Shown: positions 7,827 through 13,625 of the stretch, piece by piece
Numbering within the stretch: the first letter of the stretch is position 1
Layout of the letters: every line of letters begins with the position of its first letter
From: Methylobacteriaceae bacterium
GTDB taxonomy: Bacteria; Pseudomonadota; Alphaproteobacteria; Rhizobiales; Beijerinckiaceae
DNA length: 13,625 bases
Direction: 5' to 3'
Assembly: GCA_019247255.1 (NCBI GenBank)
Contig: JAFAPJ010000388.1
Coordinates: 1 to 13,625 of the forward strand
Position numbers and translations under genes: made by a program
The notes under the pieces: generated by a model
The model's input: only the letters and a program-made list of their open reading frames with translations
Databases searched by the model: none
What the model was told of the DNA's origin: nothing

Positions 7827-7833
7827 AGGAGGT
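7827..7833 (+). promoter_or_regulatory. Ribosome-binding site of the DUF72 gene
   Basis: AGGAGGT lies 5 nt before the ATG at 7839. It is a near-perfect match to the anti-Shine-Dalgarno sequence and fixes the start at the conserved N-terminus MIRVGIGGWTF, although the frame is open further upstream. Confidence 0.8.
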
Positions 7834-7838
7834 GGGAG

Positions 7839-8633
7839 ATGATCCGGGTCGGGATCGGCGGCTGGACCTTCGCGCCGTGGCGCGGCCCCTTCTATCCGCC
7901 GGGTCTGCCGCATGCCCAGGAACTCGCCTATGCGGCCGGTCAGGTCACGGCGATCGAGATCAACGGCACGTTCTACCGGACGCAGTCGCCGGACAGCTTC
8001 GCCAAATGGGCGGCCGAGACGCCCGACGGCTTCGTGTTCACGGTCAAGGGCCATCGCTCGGTCACCAATCGGAAGAGCCTCGCGGAGGCCGGCGAATCGA
8101 TCGCCTTCTTCCTCGACAGCGGGGTCGCGGCGCTCGGCCCGAAGCTCGGTCCGATCCTCTGGCAGCTCGCGCCCTTGAAGAGGTTCGCGGCCGCCGACCT
8201 CGAGGCCTTCCTGCGGCTCCTGCCCCCCGAGCGGCACGGGATCCGGCTTCGCCACGCGCTCGAGGTTCGTCATCCGAGCTTCCTCGACCCGGCTTTCGCG
8301 GAGCTCGCCCACCGCTACGCGATCCCGGTCGTCTACGCGGACCACGAGAGCTACGCGGCCTTGGCCGACCCGTCGGGCGACTTCGTCTATGCGCGGCTTC
8401 AGCGCGCGAAGGACAGCGAGCCCGCCGGCTACGCGGGCCAGGCGCTCGACGCCTGGGCGGACCGGGCCCGGATCTGGGAGCGCGGTGGCGTCCCGGCCGA
8501 CCTGCCGCGGGTCGGGACCGGCGCGGTCCCGCCGCCCGGCGAGGAAGCCGCCCGCGACGTGTTCGTCTTCTTCATCGCGGGCGACAAGGTCCGCAATCCG
8601 GCGGCGGCGACCGCGCTCATCAGCCGGTTGTAG
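7839..8633 (+). CDS. DUF72 (YecE-family) TIM-barrel protein
   Basis: A 264-residue member of the widespread DUF72/YecE family, whose biochemical role is not settled as far as I know. The start is set by a strong AGGAGGT site. Family landmarks are VGIGGWTFAPWRGPFYP (4-20), IEINGTFYRTQSPDSFAKW (39-57), FVFTVKGHRSVTN (65-77), LGPILWQLAP (103-112), ALEVRHPSF (140-148) and DFVYARLQ (181-188). The acidic and aromatic residues in the IEINGTFYR segment are part of the conserved pocket. The C-terminus FVFFIAGDKVRNPAAATAL is also typical. The gene runs convergently into the alpha/beta hydrolase gene and overlaps its end by 14 nt. It ends with TAG. Family membership is secure; no function is claimed. 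Confidence 0.93.
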   Translation: MIRVGIGGWTFAPWRGPFYPPGLPHAQELAYAAGQVTAIEINGTFYRTQSPDSFAKWAAETPDGFVFTVKGHRSVTNRKSLAEAGESIAFFLDSGVAALGPKLGPILWQLAPLKRFAAADLEAFLRLLPPERHGIRLRHALEVRHPSFLDPAFAELAHRYAIPVVYADHESYAALADPSGDFVYARLQRAKDSEPAGYAGQALDAWADRARIWERGGVPADLPRVGTGAVPPPGEEAARDVFVFFIAGDKVRNPAAATALISRL

Positions 8634-9618
8634 CACCGCCGACCCGGTCCGACACCTCGTCCACGATCCGGGCGATCGCGTCCGGCGCAGCGTAGTGGAG
8701 CATGTGGCCGATCCCGGGCATCCTGTGCAGCGTGCTCCCGGAGATGGCTCCCGCGAGCCGCACGGCCTGCTCGGGTTCGATCATCCGGTCCCCGTCGCCC
8801 GTGACGACCGCGACCGGCAGCGCGAGCTCGCCGTAGCGGCGGCTGAGCTTGGCGGCGGACGGGATCATGATGCCGGATTCCTCCGCGCTCGCGCGCAGCT
8901 GCCAGGGGCGCAGCGCCAGCTCGCGCGGAAAATGATCCCGGAAGCGGCGCGGCGTCGGCCGCGGCGAGAAGATGCGACGCACGAGAAGCGGGAAGATCGC
9001 CCGGCTGAGGAGGGGCGAGGCCGTGTAGAGCAGCGCGTCGCCGACAACCGGCAGCGCGGGCGGGGCCATCAGCCAGACGTCGATCCGGGCGCTCGGGAAA
9101 TAGGGCCCGGACATCAGCACGAGCCCGCCGACCTCGTCCGGGTGGTCGAGCGCGAGCGCCAGCGCCGGCAACGTGCCCCAGGAATGGCCGACGACGACCG
9201 GCCGCTCCATGCCGATCCGATCGATGAACCGGGCGATGAGACCGGCCTGCGCGGCCGGGCCCCAGACCCGGTCGCGTGGACGCGGCGTGTAGCCGTAGCC
9301 AGGCCGATCCATCGCGACCACCCGATGACGGCGCGCCAGTCGGTCGAGAAGACCGCTCAGTGCGAAATCCTCGGTCGTGGCGCCGTTGCCGTGCAGGAGA
9401 AGGACGGGCGGTCCCTCCCCGGCCTCCACATGGTGCACGGGCAGGCCGCCGATCGATACGAAGCGCCCGGTCGGCGGACGGGCCTTCTCGGCGGCGCGGG
9501 CCCGCCACCACTCAGCCGCGGCGAGGCCGGCGAGCGCGGCGGCCGCTCCGGCCAGGACCCTGCCGCGCGCGCCCGCGGCGGCGCCGGTCCGCACGGCATT
9601 CTTGACGATCTGATCCAT
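8620..9618 (-). CDS. Alpha/beta hydrolase with N-terminal membrane anchor
   Basis: A 332-residue protein of the alpha/beta hydrolase fold (epoxide hydrolase/haloperoxidase-like subgroup). Residues 1-20 are basic and 21-37 form a hydrophobic Ala/Leu segment, so the enzyme is probably tethered to the inner membrane. The catalytic domain begins around residue 52. It shows LLLHGNGATTEDF (oxyanion region, 73-85), MDRPGYGYTPRP (103-114), VVGHSWGTLPAL (nucleophile S146), VTGDGDRMIEP (acid D275 or D277) and MPGIGHMLHYAAPDAI (H305). A complete Ser-Asp-His triad is therefore present and the enzyme should be active. Nothing shows the substrate. It lies 88 nt downstream of the flagellar genes on the same strand, but I see no functional link to motility. 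Its 3' end overlaps the DUF72 gene by 14 nt tail to tail. Confidence 0.92.
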   Translation of the reverse strand: MDQIVKNAVRTGAAAGARGRVLAGAAAALAGLAAAEWWRARAAEKARPPTGRFVSIGGLPVHHVEAGEGPPVLLLHGNGATTEDFALSGLLDRLARRHRVVAMDRPGYGYTPRPRDRVWGPAAQAGLIARFIDRIGMERPVVVGHSWGTLPALALALDHPDEVGGLVLMSGPYFPSARIDVWLMAPPALPVVGDALLYTASPLLSRAIFPLLVRRIFSPRPTPRRFRDHFPRELALRPWQLRASAEESGIMIPSAAKLSRRYGELALPVAVVTGDGDRMIEPEQAVRLAGAISGSTLHRMPGIGHMLHYAAPDAIARIVDEVSDRVGGATTG

Positions 9619-9634
9619 GAGCCTCGCCCGAACC

Positions 9635-9653
9635 CCCGCGAAGGAAGCGCGGG
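9635..9653 (-). other. Weak hairpin downstream of the flagellar cluster
   Basis: CCCGCG (9635-9640) and CGCGGG (9648-9653) can pair around a 7-nt loop, in the 88-bp gap between the FlgN/FlbY-like gene and the hydrolase. No T-run follows on the minus strand, so it is at best a partial terminator or a chance GC-rich inverted repeat. Confidence 0.2.
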
Positions 9654-9706
9654 CGCGCCGGCGAGTTCCGCGACCGTCCGGTCAGGCCGTGCCCGTCGCG
9701 CTCGGG

Positions 9707-10177
9707 TCAGAACCGTCCGGAGAAGGCGATCGGCTCCGCGGGTCTCGCTCGTTCGGGGCTTCGCCGGGGCGGCGCGTAGGCCTGGGGACGCGTGCGCCCC
9801 GTCAGCTCGTCGGCGAGCGACCGGATGAGCCCGTCCGCGACCGCTCGCGCCGTTCCGAGGATCGCCTGGTTGCGGCGCGCCTCGTCCTGCACGCGCTCCT
9901 GCGCGGCCCGGAGCTCCGGCAGGAGGTCCGGCACGAGACGCTTCAGCGCGATCGCGTTCGCCTTCGCGGCCTCGAGCGCCCGCAGGTAGTTCGCCGCGGC
10001 CTCCGCCTTGCGCGGCGCCTCGGCGAGGCCCGCCCGGATGCGGCCCTCCGCCACGAGCGCCGCCTCGGTCGCGAGCGCTTCCGCCATGGCGTCCGTCGCG
10101 GCGAGCGTGCCGGCAACGAGCGCTTCCGCGGCGGCGCGGTCTCCGATCGCCGGTCGGGTGCGGGAGCGGTCAGCCAT
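9707..10177 (-). CDS. FlgN/FlbY-like flagellar protein
   Basis: A 156-residue, almost wholly helical protein rich in Ala, Arg and Glu. It has no membrane segment or signal peptide, so it is cytoplasmic. The start ATG at 10177 overlaps the end of flgJ by 8 nt. Position after flgI-flgJ matches the gene called flbY in the Caulobacter flgI region as I recall it. The segment RRNQAILGTARAVADGLIRS (about 107-126) followed by PQAYAPP resembles the C-terminal part of FlgN-type proteins, where a NxAvL...A..Li pattern and a YG-like end occur. FlgN proteins are export chaperones for hook-junction proteins. Residues 130-156 are a basic, proline-rich tail. Assignment rests mostly on context and helical character, so the exact family is uncertain. 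Confidence 0.6.
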   Translation of the reverse strand: MADRSRTRPAIGDRAAAEALVAGTLAATDAMAEALATEAALVAEGRIRAGLAEAPRKAEAAANYLRALEAAKANAIALKRLVPDLLPELRAAQERVQDEARRNQAILGTARAVADGLIRSLADELTGRTRPQAYAPPRRSPERARPAEPIAFSGRF

Positions 10178-10532
10178 GGGTCGGCCCTTCCTGGAGCTGG
10201 AGGACGGAGCGGTAGATCTGATCGGCGATGCCGACCCCGCCCGCTTTCGAGATCTGCTTCGCGTAATGGTCGACGAGCATGGAGCGGTGGATGCCGCTCG
10301 TGCCGTTATCGCCGAGCGGCCCGTCCTCGCCGGCCGCCTGCATGGCGGTGTTGAGCGACTGCTCGAGGAACATGCTCTCGAAATCCTGGGCGGTCTTGCG
10401 GGCCGGGTCCTGACCGGGCGGCTTCGCCACGGCGCTCGGCTTCGCGGCCGCGGCCTTCCCGGCCGCGTTTCCGATCTGCGAGATGACGCTGCCGGCGACC
10501 TGGAGACCGATCAAGGCGAGGGGCGCCACCAT
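10170..10532 (-). CDS. flgJ: Flagellar rod-binding protein FlgJ (N-terminal domain only, CheL-like)
   Basis: A 120-residue protein made of a variable N-terminus and the rod-binding domain of FlgJ (about residues 46-118). The core KTAQDFESMFLEQSLNTAMQ (46-65) and the segment SMLVDHYAKQISKAGGVGIA (84-103) are typical of it. It lacks the peptidoglycan-hydrolase domain of the enterobacterial protein, as is usual in alphaproteobacteria, where the gene is sometimes called cheL. It helps assemble the rod in the periplasm. The chosen ATG at 10532 overlaps the flgI stop in a TGATG arrangement; a GTG one codon upstream is also possible. Its 3' end overlaps the next gene by 8 nt, so flgI-flgJ-flgN/flbY form a tight operon. 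Translation may depend on ribosomes finishing flgI, which are blocked early by the nonsense codon there. Confidence 0.85.
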   Translation of the reverse strand: MVAPLALIGLQVAGSVISQIGNAAGKAAAAKPSAVAKPPGQDPARKTAQDFESMFLEQSLNTAMQAAGEDGPLGDNGTSGIHRSMLVDHYAKQISKAGGVGIADQIYRSVLQLQEGPTHG

Positions 10533-11662
10533 CACATCACCTCGATCTCGGCCTGAAGCGCGCCGGCCGCCTTGATCGCCTGCAGGATGGAGATCAGATC
10601 CCGCGGCCCGATCCCGAGGGCGTTGAGCCCGTCGACGAGCTCGCGCAGGGAGACGCCCTCGCCGACGAGCGCGAGCTTGTTCTTCTCGCCCGTATCGACC
10701 TTGAGGTTGGTGCGCGGTACGACCACCGTCTCGCCCTGCGAGAAGGGCTCGGGCTGGCTCACCTGCGGCCGCTCCGAGATAGTCACCGTCAGGTTGCCCT
10801 GCGCGACCGCGACCTGGGACACGCGCACGTCCCGCCCCATCACGATGATGCCCGAGCGCTCGTCCACCACGATGCGGGCGGTCTGGTCCGGCTCGACCCG
10901 CAGCTGCTCGATCTCGGTCAGGAGCTGGATCATGTTGCCCCGGTACTTGGCGGGAATCTGGACCGCGACCGTCGAGGGATCGGTCGGCTCGGCCGCGTCC
11001 CCGCCCAGAAGGTCGTTGATGGAGGCCGCGATCCGCTTCGCAGTCGTGAGGTCCGGATTGCGCAGCGCGAGGCGCAGCTGCCGCTGCGTGTTCAGCTTGA
11101 AGTCGAGCTCGCGCTCGATGAGGGCGCCGTTCTAGATGCGCCCGACGCTCGGGACGCCGCGCGTGACCTTGGCGGCCTCGCCCTCGGCCTGGAAGCCCGC
11201 GATCTGCACGGAGCCCTGGCCGACCGCGTAGACCTCCCCGTCGGCGCCGAGAAGAGGGGTCACGAGGAGCGTCCCGCCCTGGAGCGACTTGGCGTCCCCG
11301 AGCGCCGAGACCGTGACGTCGATGCGCGTGCCCTGGGTCGCGAAGGCCTGTAGGTTCGCCGTCACCATGACGGCCGCGACGTTCGCGGTCCTGAGCGTCG
11401 CGCCTCGCGTGTTGACGCCGAGCCGCTCCAGCATCGCGGTCAGGGATTGCCGGGTGAAGGGCGCGTTATTGAGCGTGTCGCCCGTGCCGTTGAGGCCGAC
11501 CACGAGCCCGTAGCCGACGAGCTGATTCTGCCTCACGCCCTCGATCTGGGCGAGGTCCTTGAGGCGGGAGAGCGCGACGGCGGGGCTCGCCGCGACGAGG
11601 CTCGCGAGCGCCAGCGCCGCGAGGGCGAGGAGCCGCGAGGGGAAGGGCGTGGCATGGGTCAT
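10532..11662 (-). pseudogene. flgI: flgI, flagellar P-ring protein, interrupted by an in-frame TAG
   Basis: FlgI forms the periplasmic P ring around the flagellar rod. Across both parts the gene has 377 codons including stops, close to the usual 365-375 residues. The N-terminal half (codons 1-176) has a cleavable signal peptide (LLALAALALASLVAASPAVA, residues 11-30). It then has LSRLKDLAQIEGVRQNQLVG, YGLVVGLNGTGDT, AMLERLGVN and RTANVAAVMVTANL, ending at VPSVGRI. Codon 177 is TAG (11134-11132). The frame then continues with NGALIERELDF, YRGNMIQLLTEIEQL, VVDERSGIIVMG, GETVVVPRTNLKVDTGE and the C-terminal SLRELVDGLNALGIGPRDLI and AAGALQAEIEV. There is no frameshift: one codon alone breaks the gene. 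It could be a recent mutation, a sequencing error or readthrough. A start at 11662 has AGGA about 6 nt upstream. Without a P ring, flagella would be expected to fail. Confidence 0.88.
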
Positions 11663-11824
11663 CGCGGTCCTGGTCTGCGATCCCTATGCCAGCCGCCGGC
11701 AAAGGCTAAACGACTGACTTGCCTCGAATTTGCTGGACGACCAAGCTTGGCCCGACGCGCCGGGGCAGGCCCTTTCGGCCTGGCCGGGGGCAGATTGTGC
11801 CGGCCGCTTCAGCGATCGTTAAAC
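11663..11824. other. Divergent intergenic region between flgI and fliX
   Basis: A 162-bp region that should carry promoters in both directions. Besides the sigma54-like element, it holds a 10-bp palindrome CCAAGCTTGG (11741-11750). It also holds an inverted repeat, CAGGCC (11766-11771) and GGCCTG (11777-11782), around a CTTTC loop. GCCGGCAAAGG (11695-11705) vaguely recalls FlbD-bound ftr elements. None is conclusive, and no full CtrA site (TTAA, 7 nt, TTAA) was found. Confidence 0.4.
11676..11691 (-). promoter_or_regulatory. Sigma54-like -24/-12 element upstream of flgI
   Basis: On the minus strand TGGCATAGGGATCGCA matches the sigma54 pattern (TGGCACG, four bases, TTGCA) at most fixed positions. 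The invariant GG and GC are correctly spaced by 10 nt. Sigma54 control of flgI is known in Caulobacter, and the FliX regulator acts in that pathway. Against it, transcription would begin around 11665, only about 3 nt before the ATG and past the apparent ribosome-binding site. A chance match is quite possible. Confidence 0.3.
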
Positions 11825-12301
11825 ATGTCGACCGACAGTCGCGGCCGTTACGAGACCTCACCGCAGAGACCGCTCAGCTTGCGTATCCAGCACGCCCCCC
11901 AGGGTTCTGCCACCGTCGCGGTCGCGCCGAGCCGTCCGCGAAGCACGGGTTCGGCACGGTTCGGCCTCGGCGCCGAACGATCCGGGGAGGCGCGCCGCGC
12001 CGGCGCCGCGGCGTCGCTCGCGACCCTCGACGCGATCCTGGCGCTGCAGGGCGAGGAGCAGCCTGGCGAGCGCCGGCGCCGCTCGGCCCGCAGGGGCCGC
12101 GACGTGCTGGACTCGCTCGACGCGCTCCGCGCTGCGATCCTGGGCGGCGGGGCCCCGACCGGAGAGCTCGCGCGGCTCGCCCGCCACCTCGCCGACCTGC
12201 CGGACGGCTCGGGTGATCCCGGGCTCGACGAGGTGCTGGCCCAGATCTCGCTCCGGGCGCAGGTCGAGCTCGCGAAGCTCGGGCAGCGGGTTCCGGGCTG
12301 A
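11825..12301 (+). CDS. fliX: Flagellar assembly regulator FliX
   Basis: FliX is an alphaproteobacterial cytoplasmic regulator that couples early flagellar assembly to the sigma54 activator FlbD. Here it is 158 residues from the ATG at 11825. The conserved C-terminal half holds ATLDAILALQGEE (66-78), RRSARRGRDVLDSLDALRAA (85-104), LARLARHLADLP (114-125) and the characteristic end DPGLDEVLAQISLRAQVELAKLG (131-153). Divergence from flgI reproduces the Caulobacter arrangement. FliX proteins usually begin with a MRI-type N-terminus. Here LRIQHAPQGS starts at an in-frame TTG (11879), so the true protein may lack the first 18 residues; neither start has a clear ribosome-binding site. The N-terminal third is low in conservation and rich in Arg and Ala. 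FlbD itself is not in the window. Confidence 0.85.
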   Translation: MSTDSRGRYETSPQRPLSLRIQHAPQGSATVAVAPSRPRSTGSARFGLGAERSGEARRAGAAASLATLDAILALQGEEQPGERRRRSARRGRDVLDSLDALRAAILGGGAPTGELARLARHLADLPDGSGDPGLDEVLAQISLRAQVELAKLGQRVPG

Positions 12302-12319
12302 CCGGCCGCGCCCTCGCGA

Positions 12320-12348
12320 TTGACCGGCCCGGCGCTTCTCTCCACTAT
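12320..12348 (+). promoter_or_regulatory. Sigma70-type promoter of the livHM operon
   Basis: TTGACC (12320-12325, five of six consensus bases) is followed after exactly 17 nt by CACTAT (12343-12348), a weaker -10 that keeps the most important A and T. Transcription would begin near 12355, giving a leader of about 180 nt. It is the best promoter match noticed in the window. Confidence 0.5.
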
Positions 12349-12394
12349 CGGCGGCACGAAGGCGGCGATCCCGAAGCTGCCCGGGGCCTAGCGC

Positions 12395-12410
12395 CCGTCG
12401 CCGGCGACGG
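12395..12410. promoter_or_regulatory. Perfect 16-bp palindrome in the livH leader
   Basis: CCGTCGCCGGCGACGG is fully self-complementary and lies about 40 nt downstream of the predicted transcript start. It might be an operator for a repressor, such as an Lrp- or TetR-type protein, but no regulator is encoded nearby. In this very GC-rich context a chance palindrome is possible. Confidence 0.3.
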
Positions 12411-12522
12411 CGAGAACGAGGAAACGCTCCGCCGTCCGGTGCGCCTCGGCCCTTGGCGGCCCCCGCGGGTCGGCGCGTTGCGACGCGACGGGGCTCGAGA
12501 CGGGCCTGACGGCTGTCCGCCC

Positions 12523-12528
12523 AGGAGG
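12523..12528 (+). promoter_or_regulatory. Ribosome-binding site that fixes the TTG start of livH
   Basis: AGGAGG ends 8 nt before TTG 12537-12539. There is no ATG or GTG at this position, and the next Met codon lies at residue 44, inside the conserved protein, so the TTG start is well supported. Confidence 0.75.
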
Positions 12529-12536
12529 CCGTCGAT

Positions 12537-13400
12537 TTGTCGTTGTTTTTCCAGCAGGTTTTGAACGGGCTCACGCTCGGCAGCGTGTACAGCCTGGTGG
12601 CGCTCGGCCTCACCCTCGTCTACGGCATCCTCCACATCCCGAACTTCTCGCACGGCGCGCTCTTCATGGTGGGCGCCTACGCGGCCTTCTTCTGCGCGAG
12701 CGCGCTCGGCGCGAATTACTGGGTCGCGCTGGCCGGGGCGGCGATCTTCACGGCTTTCGTCGCCGTGCTGACTGAGCGGCTCGTCTTCAACCGGCTCAGG
12801 GACGCGCCGCCGCTCCACGACATGATCGCGGCGATCGGCCTCCTCCTCTTCTTCGAGGCGGTCGCGCAGGCGATCTGGGGCGCGGACTTCCACCGGCTCG
12901 CGCCGCCCTTCCCGGGCATCCTGCGGGTCGCAGGGACGGTGCTGCCGATCCAGCGCGTCCTCATCATCGGGGCGGCGGTGGCGCTCATGATCGCGCTCCA
13001 CCTCTTCCTGACCCGGACGATCACGGGCGCGACCATCGTCGCGATGGCTCAGAACCGCGAGGGCGCTTCGCTCGTCGGGATCGACCCGACCCGCGTCTCC
13101 ATGATGACCTTCGCGATGGCGGGGGCGCTCGCGGCGATCGCGGCCGTGCTGTTCGTACCGATCAACCTGATCTCCCCCGGGATGGGCAACCTCGTGATCC
13201 TGAAGGCCTTCGTGATCATCATCCTGGGCGGCATGGGGAGCGTGCCGGGCGCGATCCTCGGCGGCATGGTGATCGGCTTCGCCGAGAGCTTCGGGGCGTT
13301 CTACATCTCGACGGATCTGAAGGACATCATCGCCTTCGCGGCGCTCGTCCTCATCCTCTCGGTCCGCCCGCAGGGCTTCTTCCCGGCGCCCGCCCGATGA
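12537..13400 (+). CDS. livH: Branched-chain amino-acid ABC transporter permease LivH
   Basis: Inner-membrane permease of the hydrophobic amino-acid (HAAT) ABC importer family, 287 residues, a normal size. The start codon is TTG, chosen because of the AGGAGG site 8 nt upstream and the conserved N-terminus FFQQVLNGLTLGSVYSLVAL. About eight hydrophobic segments can be seen. Conserved pieces are LVYGILHIPNFSHGALFMVG (28-47), AAIGLLLFFEAVAQAIWG (98-115), MAQNREGASLVGID (170-183), MAGALAAIAAVL (194-205) and the ATPase-contact loop AFVIIILGGMGSVPGAILGG (224-243). It ends with VRPQGFFPAPAR, typical of LivH. Its TGA overlaps the livM ATG by 4 nt. In this family the substrate range includes leucine, other amino acids, amides and urea, so the true substrate needs the binding protein, which is not in the window. 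Confidence 0.94.
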   Translation: MSLFFQQVLNGLTLGSVYSLVALGLTLVYGILHIPNFSHGALFMVGAYAAFFCASALGANYWVALAGAAIFTAFVAVLTERLVFNRLRDAPPLHDMIAAIGLLLFFEAVAQAIWGADFHRLAPPFPGILRVAGTVLPIQRVLIIGAAVALMIALHLFLTRTITGATIVAMAQNREGASLVGIDPTRVSMMTFAMAGALAAIAAVLFVPINLISPGMGNLVILKAFVIIILGGMGSVPGAILGGMVIGFAESFGAFYISTDLKDIIAFAALVLILSVRPQGFFPAPAR

Positions 13401-13625
13401 GCCGCCTCCGGAGCCGGATGGTCGCGGGGCTCGCGCTCGCGGCCGCGGTGGCGTTCCCGCTCGTCGCCGCGAACGACTACTACATCTACGTCATGGCGCT
13501 CGCCTTCATCTCGGCGATCGCGGCGATCGGGCTCAACCTCATTCTCGGCTATACGGGGCAGCTCAACCTTGCTCATGCCGGGTTCATGGCGATCGGCGCC
13601 TACACGCTCGGGCTCCTCACGGTCG
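13397..13625 (+). CDS. livM: Branched-chain amino-acid ABC transporter permease LivM (partial, C-terminus outside window)
   Basis: Second permease subunit of the same importer; only the first 76 codons are in the window. The ATG at 13397 overlaps the livH stop in ATGA. The N-terminus is basic (MSRLRSR), followed by hydrophobic segments MVAGLALAAAVAFPLVA and VMALAFISAIAAIGLNLILG. The LivM signature LILGYTGQLNLAHAGFMAIG (48-67) follows directly. The order livH-livM is the usual one, and the ATPase genes livG and livF would be expected to the right. Confidence 0.93.
   Translation, partial: MSRLRSRMVAGLALAAAVAFPLVAANDYYIYVMALAFISAIAAIGLNLILGYTGQLNLAHAGFMAIGAYTLGLLTV

Larger units (their letters stand above)
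12302..12536 (+). other. Intergenic region / leader upstream of livH
   Basis: This 235-bp stretch has no convincing gene. It holds the livH promoter near its left end, then about 180 nt of presumed untranslated leader with a 16-bp palindrome (12395-12410) and the ribosome-binding site at its right end. A small inverted repeat (CGCGT and ACGCG near 12475-12490) is also present. No U-run terminator for fliX was seen. Confidence 0.5.

Noticed and set aside
8389..9828. A 479-codon plus-strand frame across the DUF72 gene end and the hydrolase.
   Set aside because: It is antisense to a clear alpha/beta hydrolase with a full catalytic triad, and its product is a low-complexity arginine-rich sequence.
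11132..11134. TAG as a sense codon (reassigned code or pyrrolysine) in flgI.
   Set aside because: pheA and the DUF72 gene both stop at TAG exactly at their expected C-termini, and FlgI is not known to use an unusual amino acid. Mutation or error is simpler.
11741..11750. CCAAGCTTGG palindrome between flgI and fliX as an operator.
   Set aside because: Only 10 bp, with no extension on either side and no match to a known flagellar regulator site; noted within the intergenic entry but not claimed as a site.
1..13625. Mobile elements, CRISPR arrays, tRNA genes or defence systems.
   Set aside because: No transposase, integrase, direct-repeat array, tRNA-like cloverleaf or defence-gene motif was recognised on either strand; the region reads as ordinary chromosomal backbone.

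Overview
The window is very GC-rich, densely packed bacterial DNA. It looks like an alphaproteobacterium, most probably of the Hyphomicrobiales (Rhizobiales) and possibly near Methylobacteriaceae or Beijerinckiaceae. The grounds are gene content: a membrane-anchored CycM-type cytochrome c divergent from kdsB-pheA, and the alphaproteobacterial flagellar regulator FliX divergent from flgI. The family assignments come from protein motifs; the taxon is inference. No mobile element, CRISPR array, tRNA or rRNA is seen.

Left part (1-5347, minus strand): a membrane-anchored cytochrome c (cycM-like, with a long Pro/Ala/Gln-rich tail), then two tandem Yej-type peptide-binding proteins whose ends overlap by 4 nt, then yejB, which runs off the left edge. 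All four are read leftward with short gaps and may be co-transcribed. The Yej genes form an oligopeptide ABC importer.

Centre (5348-8633): rightward kdsB (CMP-KDO synthesis for lipopolysaccharide) overlaps pheA (prephenate dehydratase, phenylalanine synthesis) by 4 nt. After pheA lies a potentially structured 75-nt stretch and a textbook intrinsic terminator. A leftward small cupin protein and a rightward DUF72/YecE protein diverge from an 89-bp region holding a perfect 14-bp palindrome.

Right-centre (8620-12301): a leftward alpha/beta hydrolase, and a leftward flagellar cluster flgI - flgJ (rod-binding domain only) - FlgN/FlbY-like protein, divergent from fliX. flgI carries an in-frame TAG after codon 176 while the rest of its reading frame is intact. 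This is the most striking anomaly of the window: as sequenced, the P-ring protein would be truncated to less than half.

Right edge (12302-13625): a good sigma70-type promoter, a leader of about 180 nt and then livH and the start of livM, branched-chain amino-acid ABC permeases overlapping by 4 nt, running off the right edge.

I found no clearly new multi-gene system. The points most worth checking are the flgI nonsense codon, the structured RNA candidate after pheA, the regulatory sites between fliX and flgI, and the palindromes in two intergenic regions.
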